DNA of 40,441 nucleotides from RGIG7213 sp045540335. GTDB lineage: Bacteria; Bacillota; Clostridia; Oscillospirales; CAG-272. A model generated the notes under the pieces. It was given only the letters and a program-made list of their open reading frames with translations, searched no databases and was not told the DNA's origin. The translations under genes and the position numbers were made by a program. Positions 7,285 to 13,752 of this stretch are shown in pieces; the first letter of the stretch is position 1, and each line of letters opens with the position of its first letter. The DNA lies in assembly GCA_045540335.1 (NCBI GenBank), contig JAZQHC010000019.1, positions 1-40,441 on the forward strand, given 5' to 3'.

Positions 7285-7986
7285 ATGGCTGAATTACAAT
7301 ATTCAAATGAAGTACAGCACATGTGTAAAGTGGCTAAAGGCCCTCATCACGGTCCTGCTCCCATTCCCGAAGAAGGTAATTGGGTAAAGGTTTACGAAAT
7401 TAAAGATATTTCCGGTCTTTCCCACGGTATAGGCTGGTGCGCACCCCAACAGGGTACTTGCAAACTTACGCTTAACGTAAAAGAAGGTATCATTCAAGAA
7501 GCACTTGTTGAAACGCTTGGTTGCTCCGGTATGACGCACTCTGCGGCTATGGCAGCTGAAATTCTTCAAGGCAAAACACTTCTTGAAGCACTTAATACAG
7601 ACCTTGTTTGCGACGCTATCAACGTAGCAATGCGCGAGATCTTCAAGCAGTTGGTATATGGAAGATCGCAAACAGCTTTCTCTGAAAACGGTTTGCCCGT
7701 AGGTGCTTCCCTTGAAGACCTTGGCAAGGGCCTTCGTTCACAGGTCGGCACTATATTTGCAACAAAGGAAAAGGGTGTTCGTTATTTGGAAATGGCAGAG
7801 GGATACATTCTCTCCTTGGCACTTGACGAAAATGATGAGGTTTGCGGATACAAGTTCGTTCACCTTGGCAAAATGATGGAAGCTATTGCAAACGGCACAG
7901 ATGCTAAAGAAGCTTACGACAAAAACGTTAAGACCTACGGCAGATATGACGGTGCGGCTAAGTACATCAACCCCAGAAAGCAGTAA
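7285..7986 (+). CDS. NifU/IscU-like iron-sulfur scaffold homologue
   Basis: 233 residues. Residues 55-115 align with the IscU/NifU N-terminal fold: K-L-T-L-N-V-K-E-G-I-I-Q-E-A, then L-G-C-S-G-M-T-H-S-A-A-M-A-A-E-I-L-Q-G-K-T-L where IscU has its second cluster Cys (here Cys80). Cys52 and Cys59 lie near the first ligand position. The usual third Cys of IscU (in the H-C-S-x-L motif) is not recognisable, though Cys109 might substitute. The extended C-terminal part (about 120-233) is not part of IscU. This protein is regularly found in clostridia next to a GGGtGRT protein, as here. A dedicated role for that partner is inferred; an ordinary Suf/Isc role is less likely because no cysteine desulfurase is adjacent. 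Confidence 0.8.
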   Translation: MAELQYSNEVQHMCKVAKGPHHGPAPIPEEGNWVKVYEIKDISGLSHGIGWCAPQQGTCKLTLNVKEGIIQEALVETLGCSGMTHSAAMAAEILQGKTLLEALNTDLVCDAINVAMREIFKQLVYGRSQTAFSENGLPVGASLEDLGKGLRSQVGTIFATKEKGVRYLEMAEGYILSLALDENDEVCGYKFVHLGKMMEAIANGTDAKEAYDKNVKTYGRYDGAAKYINPRKQ

Positions 7987-8001
7987 TGGAGGGCGAGCAA
8001 G

Positions 8002-9000
8002 ATGATAAGATTTGAAGGTTACGAAAGAAGAATTGCCGGAATCGAAGCATGCATGGCTGAATACGGCATTAAAGATTTGGAAGAAGCAAGAGATATCTGT
8101 CTTGCAAAGGGTATCAACGTTGAAGATATCGTAAAAGGCGTACAGCCTATCGCATTTGAAAACGCTGTATGGGCATATACACTTGGTTGCGCTATCGCAC
8201 TTAAAAAGGGTGTAAAAGCCGCTGCTGATGCTGCTGAAGCTATCGGTATAGGTTTGCAGGCATTCTGCATTCCCGGTTCCGTTGCAGCTAACCGTAAGGT
8301 TGGTCTTGGCCACGGTAACCTCGGTGCAATGCTTTTGCGCGAAGAAACAAAGTGTTTCTGCTTCTTGGCAGGCCACGAATCGTTTGCTGCTGCTGAAGGT
8401 GCTATCGGTATTGCAAGAAGCGCAAACAAAGTAAGAAAAGAACCCTTGCAGGTAATCCTTAACGGTTTGGGCAAGGATGCTGCTTATATCATATCCAGAA
8501 TCAACGGCTTCACATACGTTGAAACAGACTACGACTTCTATTCTGACGAGCTTACGGTTAAACGCACGGTTGCTTTTTCCGACGGCGAACGTTCTAAGGT
8601 AAGATGCTACGGTGCAAACGACGTTCTTGAAGGCGTTTCCATCATGAAGAAGGAAAGCGTTGACGTTTCCATTACAGGTAACTCCACCAACCCCACGCGT
8701 TTCCAACACCTTGTTGCAGGCACATACAAGAAGTGGGCTATCGAAAACGGTAAGAAATACTTCTCCGTTGCTTCCGGCGGCGGTACAGGCAGAACGCTTC
8801 ACCCCGATAACATGGCTGCAGGCCCTGCTTCCTACGGTCTTACAGACTCTATGGGCCGTATGCACGGCGATGCACAGTTTGCAGGTTCTTCCTCTGTTCC
8901 CGCACACGTTGAAATGATGGGTCTCATCGGTGCAGGTAACAACCCCATGGTTGGTATGACTGTTGCTTGTGCTGTTGCTATCGAAGAGGCAAACAAATAA
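8002..9000 (+). CDS. GGGtGRT family protein, function unknown
   Basis: 332 residues with the family-defining motif S-G-G-G-T-G-R-T-L-H-P at residues 258-268, followed by highly conserved G-L-T-D-S-M-G-R-M-H-G-D-A-Q-F and E-M-M-G-L-I-G-A-G-N-N-P-M-V-G. The glycine-rich motif resembles a nucleotide- or cofactor-binding loop but no characterised chemistry is known to me. Cys88, Cys118 and Cys120 and several His residues could bind metal. No membrane segment or signal peptide. It starts 16 bp after the NifU-like gene with GGAGGG in front. Codon use (GGT, GTT, CTT, TCC preferences) is as biased as in rplS, which suggests an abundant protein. A terminator follows. Confidence 0.85.
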   Translation: MIRFEGYERRIAGIEACMAEYGIKDLEEARDICLAKGINVEDIVKGVQPIAFENAVWAYTLGCAIALKKGVKAAADAAEAIGIGLQAFCIPGSVAANRKVGLGHGNLGAMLLREETKCFCFLAGHESFAAAEGAIGIARSANKVRKEPLQVILNGLGKDAAYIISRINGFTYVETDYDFYSDELTVKRTVAFSDGERSKVRCYGANDVLEGVSIMKKESVDVSITGNSTNPTRFQHLVAGTYKKWAIENGKKYFSVASGGGTGRTLHPDNMAAGPASYGLTDSMGRMHGDAQFAGSSSVPAHVEMMGLIGAGNNPMVGMTVACAVAIEEANK

Positions 9001-9014
9001 TCTCATATTCATCA

Positions 9015-9050
9015 AAAATGAGCCTTGGAAATCCAAGGCTCATTTTTTAT
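9015..9050 (+). terminator. Terminator of the pduL-GGGtGRT operon
   Basis: Perfect 14-bp stem 9015-9028 / 9033-9046 with AAAT loop; the right arm runs into T6. It lies 15 bp after the stop codon. Confidence 0.9.
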
Positions 9051-9079
9051 TTGTAAGAACGGACACCTGTCAATAATAT
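9051..9079 (+). promoter_or_regulatory. Candidate promoter for the structured RNA
   Basis: TTGTAA (9051-9056), 17 bases, TAATAT (9074-9079), directly behind the previous terminator and with no protein-coding gene downstream for 950 bases. Confidence 0.4.
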
Positions 9080-9121
9080 GATTGTAAACAATTGTGCAAA
9101 CGCAGGATCGATTCACGAATC

Positions 9122-9303
9122 AACCGTTTTAAACTCGGTTTTATTAATTTCATCGTAGGATTTATGAATACCTCTGTTGTCTTATTTCGCTTAAACATAT
9201 TTCCGCAAGGAAATATGCGCCCTATGTCCGCAGGCGGTTCGTATATGAACCGCGGGGGGTGCGGACAGGGCGCGAAAATCCAAATTCGATCAAAATTAAG
9301 GCG
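9122..9303 (+). ncRNA. Candidate structured non-coding RNA
   Basis: Multiple nested helices can be read directly. Three stacked helices close a junction: TTAATTT 9144-9150 with 9293-9299, ATCG 9152-9155 with 9287-9290, and GGATTT 9158-9163 with 9276-9281. Inside are two further arms. One is a 9-bp hairpin 9196-9204 / 9209-9217 capped by a GCAA tetraloop. The other is a long arm GCGCCCT 9217-9223 with 9267-9273, GTCCGCA with TGCGGAC (9226-9232 / 9260-9266), and a terminal GCGGTTC 9234-9240 with 9247-9253. A small AACCG/CGGTT hairpin (9122-9140) precedes it. The G+C-rich arm stands out against A/T-rich surroundings. The GNRA loop and upstream promoter favour the plus strand. No Rfam family recognised, and no terminator found at the 3' end. 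Confidence 0.5.
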
Positions 9304-9359
9304 TAGTATAGAACATACATTTACCGATAATACGTAATAATCTGAATGTTTTATGATAC

Positions 9360-9612
9360 TCAATCGCGAATCTGTGTCACAGAACCTGTAACATTTACCA
9401 CTTTGCCACTTGATTCAAAATATCTCTTATTTGCATACGGAAATCCACATACATTAGAAACATCAAACATATAGCCCTCATATCGCTACACAAAAAAACG
9501 ATTGATGTGATAACTCTCCAACCTAACCCGCAGAATCGGCGCTTTTACCAAATTCATCGAGTTGGGTACAAATGTGTATAGAACCACCTATAAAAATAGA
9601 GAGTTCACCCAT
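9360..9612 (-). pseudogene. Decayed small gene, unknown family
   Basis: From an ATG at 9612 the minus strand reads a protein-like stretch of 29 residues ending in TAG. After a one-base shift it continues as L-E-S-Y-H-I-N-R-F-F-V, then an in-frame stop, then about 41 coding-like residues including Y-M-F-D-V-S-N-V-C-G-F-P-Y-A-N-K-R-Y-F to a TGA at 9362-9360. One frameshift plus one nonsense codon would restore a protein of about 80 residues. A TATAAT (9650-9645) lies upstream. No family recognised; reading it as a gene rests on composition only. Confidence 0.35.
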
Positions 9613-9971
9613 AATATCGTTATTCGTTTTTGTTTGGCAACTTTATTATATCACATTTTTATCAATTTGTAACCCCAAATATCTTTAAAAATCAGAATTA
9701 GTATTGTTTTTTCTAAAAATGGTACAATATTATCATACTGAGATAAAATAAAGCAATCGTACTGCAAAACCGGGCGATATTCGTTTGCTTGATGCTCTGT
9801 TGTTAAAAAGCAAACAAATAATCAAACATAAACGCGTGCATTTATAATTTTTAATACCCTTTAATTAAGTAAAAAAGCGTTAAATAAAAAGCGTTTGGCG
9901 CATTATTCTAAGGGTTTCTTGTGATGTGTTCAATATTTTTTATTCACAATACATTAAAATTCGTCAAAATA
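9613..9971. other. Gene-free A/T-rich stretch
   Basis: No convincing open frame on either strand. The only structure seen is an 8-bp inverted repeat GTTTGCTT 9783-9790 with 9808-9815 and a few A/T-rich promoter-like boxes. It may be the remains of a lost gene. Confidence 0.4.
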
Positions 9972-10000
9972 TTGACTTTTTAGATATTGTATGGTATTAT
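9972..10000 (+). promoter_or_regulatory. Promoter of the zinc-ribbon membrane protein
   Basis: TTGACT (9972-9977), 17 bases, TATTAT (9995-10000), followed 29 bases later by the start codon with GAGGTG in front. The position shows that translation starts at 10029 and not at upstream in-frame codons. Confidence 0.75.
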
Positions 10001-10028
10001 TTCAAAAAAAACTTATGAGGTGATAACA

Positions 10029-10952
10029 ATGCTATGTACAAAATGCGGATCGCAAATTGCCGACGATGCAAAATTCTGTCCTTTTTGCGGTCAAAAATCT
10101 ACTCAGCCTGAAGCCAGCACCCAAAACGCAAATTACCAATTCACACAGCAACAACCCGGCGCGCAGCCTGCACAACAAGCCGCAGAACAGCAGCCTGCTT
10201 ACACAAACACTTACGCACAACCCGCTTACACGAATACATATGCAAATCCCGCACAGCAGCAAACAGTTTATGCAAACGCATACGCACCCCCTATACAAAA
10301 GCTGACGCGCAACCAGTATTTCTTTAAAGCAGCCCCCGCTAATTTAAAGATGATAAACATAATTTCTTTACTGATTGGCTTTGCTTGCTTGCTTTTGATT
10401 TTTATTCCCACTTACCGTGCGTTCAACGCTTCTATTTTCGACTATCCGTTGATGGGCTTTATCCCCGAAACAAAGGAATTAGAGATGGAATACAAAGACC
10501 TTTTGGATGAGCTTAAAGAAGCAGAAGAAGACGACGAGCTTAAAAGAGCTTTTGAAATCGAATTTGGTGTTACCTTAAAAGAGCTTGAAAAGAAGCACGA
10601 CATAACGCTTGACGAATTTTTAGACCTTTTTGACCCATTATCCGTTAATAATTTTGTTAGATTAACAGAAATCGTTGACCCCAGTAACGACATATCGCCT
10701 ATCTTAAGCGTGGTTAAAACGGTTATGTACGTTTTCTGCGTTATCCAAATGATAATCACGGCACTTGGCACTGCTTTCCAAAAAACTTGGGTAATGGTTT
10801 TGGCGTATATCCTTTCTTTCGGATTTATTGCCCTAAACGGCGGATTTATTTTCTGGATGCTTGCTACAGTATCGTTTATAACAGCAGCGGTTCTTTTCTA
10901 TAAATTAAAAAAGGCATATAACATTTACCTCGCAACACCCACAGCAGCATAA
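10029..10952 (+). CDS. Zinc-ribbon membrane protein
   Basis: 307 residues. An N-terminal zinc ribbon has Cys3, Cys6, Cys17 and Cys20 in the C-x2-C/C-P-x-C-G pattern. It is followed by a Gln/Ala/Pro-rich linker (about 25-95) containing imperfect tandem repeats of Q-P-A-Y-T-N-T-Y-A. A first membrane helix lies at about 107-127, then a strongly acidic/charged helical stretch (about 145-210), then two or three C-terminal membrane helices. Zinc-ribbon plus low-complexity linker plus membrane helices is a common uncharacterised architecture in clostridia. No enzyme motif. The start at 10029 is set by GAGGTG and by the promoter just upstream. It is monocistronic, with its own terminator. Confidence 0.7.
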   Translation: MLCTKCGSQIADDAKFCPFCGQKSTQPEASTQNANYQFTQQQPGAQPAQQAAEQQPAYTNTYAQPAYTNTYANPAQQQTVYANAYAPPIQKLTRNQYFFKAAPANLKMINIISLLIGFACLLLIFIPTYRAFNASIFDYPLMGFIPETKELEMEYKDLLDELKEAEEDDELKRAFEIEFGVTLKELEKKHDITLDEFLDLFDPLSVNNFVRLTEIVDPSNDISPILSVVKTVMYVFCVIQMIITALGTAFQKTWVMVLAYILSFGFIALNGGFIFWMLATVSFITAAVLFYKLKKAYNIYLATPTAA

Positions 10953-10963
10953 TTAACGTTTTT

Positions 10964-10997
10964 AAGACCGATGGGTTCTTCCCATCGGTCTTTTTGT
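10964..10997 (+). terminator. Terminator of the zinc-ribbon gene
   Basis: AAGACCGATGGG (10964-10975), loop TTCTT, CCCATCGGTCTT (10981-10992), then T run. Confidence 0.9.
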
Positions 10998-11220
10998 TTA
11001 ATGAAAGCACAACCGGTATTTTACAAATAGTATAAAGTGGCAGAAAAACTATAATTGAATATAAATTGTTATCGGTTTGTATTTTAACCGTCATTTTTTT
11101 CGTGTTATTTTTTAGCATTTTTATCATGTATAGCAAAAATTTAATATTTAAGTGTATTAAGTTCATAATAATAAAATAAATGAGCGTTATAATTAATAAA
11201 AAGTAAACGCGGAGGTTGTT

Positions 11221-12618
11221 ATGTTTAAACCTTTAGTGGCAGCGATATTGGCATTATCCATTTTGCCTTTTGCCGTCGGATGTGAAGAAGACGATACAAC
11301 GAATGCCGATATACATACTGCCCTTAACGCAGAAGATTCTCAAACAAATACCGATACGGTTACGGAAGCCATCGGCACGCAAAGCGCCGAGAGTGATAGC
11401 GAAAGCGACGTTCACGTACACGCCTTCAGCAAATGGGCAACTGTATTGGCGCCGTCTTGCACGAAGGGCGGCTTGCGCGCAAGGATGTGTTCTTGCGGCG
11501 AAAAAGAGGTTGAAGAGCTTCCCGAAAGCGGCCATACGGAAACCGTTATGGGCGCAACTGCAGCAACCTGCACGCAAACAGGGCTTACGGAAGGCAAGAA
11601 ATGCTCTGCATGCAATACGGTATTGCTTGAACAAAGCGTAATACCGATAACAGAACACGTTTACGACGGCGAAGACGATACCGTTTGCAACACTTGCGGA
11701 TACGAAAGAAACGTTATTTGTTTACACGAAAACACAGTTACTATCGCGGGCAAAAAAGCAACCTGTATTGAAGACGGCGTTTCCGACGGAGAAAAATGCA
11801 CCGATTGTAATACTGTAATATTAAATCAAGAGGTCATACCCGCTTTTGGGCATAAAAACAAGATAATATCCGAAAAAAAGGCAACCTGCCAGGCCGAAGG
11901 TTATACGGGCGATACGGTTTGTGCCGTTTGTAACGCCCCTATTTCAAAGGGTAAGGTTACCGCAAAGACCGACCACGTAAATACCGAAACCGTGGGAGCG
12001 ATAAGTGCCGCCCCCGGAAAAGAAGGATACACGGGCGACGTAGTATGTAAAGACTGCGGAATTACAGTAAAAAAAGGCACCGTTATTCCCGCTTTAAAAA
12101 ACGAAGTTCCGCATATTTTATACACGTTAAGCACGGGCAAGGTCGTAAGTTTGCCAATGGATGCAGACCCGTGGCCTTACACGTCTGCAAGGGCAAACAA
12201 GCGTGCAGAGCACGATTATGAAGACATAGAAACGAAAATAGCGGATCTTACGAATGCGGAACGTGAAAAAGCAGGGCTTGCGCCTTTAACGCTTGATGAA
12301 AACGGCTATTATTTTACAAAGATACGTGCAGAAGAATGCCACGTAAAATTCAGCCACACGCGCCCCGATGACACGCGCTGGCTTACGGTATATTACAACG
12401 AGGGTGTGTTTGGTATGTTTATGGGTGAAAACCTTTTCAAGGTTGATGCATACGCCGAATGGTTTGAAACGGTTGACCTTGCACAGCACGCCGTTGACGG
12501 ATGGATGAATTCAAAGGGCCACAGAGAAAACATACTTAACAGCGACTATAAATACATATCCGTTGCAGTTGTAAGAATAGGCGACGGCGTTGCCATAGTT
12601 CAAAACTTTTTCGCATGA
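11221..12618 (+). CDS. Lipoprotein with Cys-rich repeats and C-terminal CAP domain
   Basis: 465 residues. A hydrophobic signal ends in A-V-G-C with the lipobox Cys at residue 21, so it is exported and lipid-anchored. After an acidic, Ser/Thr-rich spacer come about five repeats of roughly 40 residues built on A-T-C-x-x-x-G-x-x-x-G-x-x-C-x-x-C-x-x-x-x-x-x-x-x-V-I-P-x-x-x-H; the paired C-x-x-C suggests small zinc-ribbon-like or disulfide modules. Residues about 340-465 are a CAP/SCP domain: L-T-N-A-E-R-E-K-A-G-L, F-S-H-T-R-P, M-G-E-N-L and W-M-N-S-K-G-H-R-E-N-I-L. CAP domains occur in secreted binding or processing proteins; the substrate here is unknown. GGAGG precedes the ATG. Confidence 0.85.
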   Translation: MFKPLVAAILALSILPFAVGCEEDDTTNADIHTALNAEDSQTNTDTVTEAIGTQSAESDSESDVHVHAFSKWATVLAPSCTKGGLRARMCSCGEKEVEELPESGHTETVMGATAATCTQTGLTEGKKCSACNTVLLEQSVIPITEHVYDGEDDTVCNTCGYERNVICLHENTVTIAGKKATCIEDGVSDGEKCTDCNTVILNQEVIPAFGHKNKIISEKKATCQAEGYTGDTVCAVCNAPISKGKVTAKTDHVNTETVGAISAAPGKEGYTGDVVCKDCGITVKKGTVIPALKNEVPHILYTLSTGKVVSLPMDADPWPYTSARANKRAEHDYEDIETKIADLTNAEREKAGLAPLTLDENGYYFTKIRAEECHVKFSHTRPDDTRWLTVYYNEGVFGMFMGENLFKVDAYAEWFETVDLAQHAVDGWMNSKGHRENILNSDYKYISVAVVRIGDGVAIVQNFFA

Positions 12619-12642
12619 TACATAGCTTTTATAAATAAAATC

Positions 12643-12684
12643 GGCATACCGATCGGGGTAATTCCCTTTCGGTATGCCTTTTTG
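12643..12684 (+). terminator. Terminator between convergent genes
   Basis: GGCATACCGA (12643-12652) pairs with TCGGTATGCC (12669-12678), tail T5. It lies between the CAP lipoprotein and the convergent DUF3021 gene and could serve both. Confidence 0.8.
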
Positions 12685-13101
12685 TTATTTCAGTCTTGCA
12701 TTAAGCTTTTTGCTTACCAATCTTACAGATAAAAATACAGCAAGGCATATTATCAAATAAGAAATTGTAAATATTGCCGTGAATATCAGAATAATATTTT
12801 TTTCAAATGGTAGCCATGAATTTACAAGATAACACCCAACATAGGCTATATATATCGACAAGAAGTGGAAAAACAGCGACTTTGCTATGGGCCAATGCTC
12901 TATTTGATTGAACACGCTTGCGCCTGATTGAATAAAAGCAAGTATATACGTTGAAACGATGGCAACGAATACTTCTGTTGCATTAAGCGAAAAATTATCT
13001 ATATTTTTTGAAATTGCCAGATATACAATGCCTGCTATTATCGGGCCAAAGCCTGCAAACGCCATTCCCCTTTTTAAAAATTCCTTTACGTATTTATTCA
13101 T
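12685..13101 (-). CDS. DUF3021 membrane protein, partner of LytTR regulator
   Basis: 138 residues with four predicted membrane helices (about 12-32, 43-63, 74-95, 104-128). This matches DUF3021, a small membrane protein that in Bacillota is repeatedly encoded directly behind a LytTR DNA-binding protein. Such pairs are thought to work as membrane-inhibited transcription regulators; that is a family-level inference. The ATG at 13101 is chosen because it overlaps the LytTR stop as TGATG; a TTG three bases earlier is less likely. Confidence 0.8.
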   Translation of the reverse strand: MNKYVKEFLKRGMAFAGFGPIIAGIVYLAISKNIDNFSLNATEVFVAIVSTYILAFIQSGASVFNQIEHWPIAKSLFFHFLSIYIAYVGCYLVNSWLPFEKNIILIFTAIFTISYLIICLAVFLSVRLVSKKLNARLK

Positions 13102-13535
13102 CAATTTAAACCTATCCTTTCTTTAACACTTTTCATTTGTCTGCGTGAAACGAAATCCTTATCACCGTTTTTAAACACCACGCTTAACGCACCGAAAACG
13201 GAAAAATCAAACTTTTTTATTTTTTTGATATTTGCAATACACGATTGATTTATTTTTACAAAATCCTTGCCAAGAGATTCTTCAAGCACGTACAGCCTTT
13301 GCTTTATGCGTAATTTTCCCTTTTCGCTTGCGGCGAAAACCTTATTATCCTCTGTGAAAAAATAAAATATTTCCTCCGGATAAAGCAATACCGCCTCGCA
13401 ATCCGTATATCCTACAAGATTTGTCAAATCGCTTTCTATCATATCTTCGATCTTTTCTATCAGATCTGTTTTTCGGTGCAGGTACAGTATAACCTCTTCT
13501 TCGCGGTTTTTATCGAAAAAAACGCTTAATTTCAT
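13101..13535 (-). CDS. LytTR-family DNA-binding regulator
   Basis: 144 residues, with no receiver domain. Residues about 45-142 form a LytTR domain: the stretch I-F-Y-F-F-T-E-D-N-K-V-F, then L-Y-V-L-E-E-S-L-G-K-D-F-V-K-I-N-Q-S-C-I-A-N-I-K-K-I is the standard pattern (usually F-x-R-x-H-R-S-x-x-V-N), with K-I-N-Q-S-C replacing the usual R-x-H-K-S. It ends with V-S-R-R-Q-M-K-S-V-K-E-R. It is followed with 1-nt overlap by DUF3021. Upstream lie a sigma-A promoter and two 8-bp direct repeats 21 bp apart, the classic LytTR operator geometry, so it probably controls its own operon. Confidence 0.85.
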   Translation of the reverse strand: MKLSVFFDKNREEEVILYLHRKTDLIEKIEDMIESDLTNLVGYTDCEAVLLYPEEIFYFFTEDNKVFAASEKGKLRIKQRLYVLEESLGKDFVKINQSCIANIKKIKKFDFSVFGALSVVFKNGDKDFVSRRQMKSVKERIGLN

Positions 13536-13567
13536 TATTATTCACTCTCCTTCAGGCCTGTGATTAC

Positions 13568-13635
13568 ATTATATACTGCCGGCTTTAAAAAATCAACCGC
13601 TTTGAAGTATTCGGTTTATTTTCGAATGTATTCGG
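13568..13635 (-). promoter_or_regulatory. LytTR operon promoter and direct-repeat operator
   Basis: Minus-strand promoter TTGATT (13596-13591), 17 bases, TATAAT (13573-13568). Upstream, GTATTCGG (plus-strand reading) occurs at 13607-13614 and again at 13628-13635, exactly 21 bp apart. This places two half-sites on the same DNA face upstream of the -35 box, as LytTR regulators require. Confidence 0.7.
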
Positions 13636-13682
13636 CATTTTGTAACCCCTCTTTTAACAGGTCGTAAAAAGCACCGTTTCTA

Positions 13683-13711
13683 TTGACAAAGCAAATGCAA
13701 AATGGTATAAT
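13683..13711 (+). promoter_or_regulatory. Consensus promoter of the nuclease lipoprotein
   Basis: TTGACA (13683-13688), 17 bases, TATAAT (13706-13711): a perfect sigma-A match. The LytTR repeats lie about 50 bp upstream of this -35 as well, so the regulator might act on both divergent genes. Confidence 0.9.
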
Positions 13712-13752
13712 AAAACCGTTATTGCATTAACTGATTTTTTATGGAGGAGTTT

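Noticed and set aside
7738..9036. Open frame of 432 codons on the minus strand across the GGGtGRT gene
   Set aside because: It is a shadow: it lies fully antisense to a well-conserved family gene with strong codon bias, is very rich in Cys, Phe and Val, and has no ribosome binding site or recognisable domain.
9234..9262. T-box-like GAACCGCGG sequence
   Set aside because: The bases form the distal part of a local hairpin, no stem I or antiterminator alternatives were found, and no aminoacyl-tRNA synthetase or amino-acid gene follows.
13741..13752. Upstream ATG as start of the nuclease lipoprotein
   Set aside because: The codons coincide with the GGAGGAG ribosome binding site of the ATG at 13753, and the signal peptide reads better from the later start.
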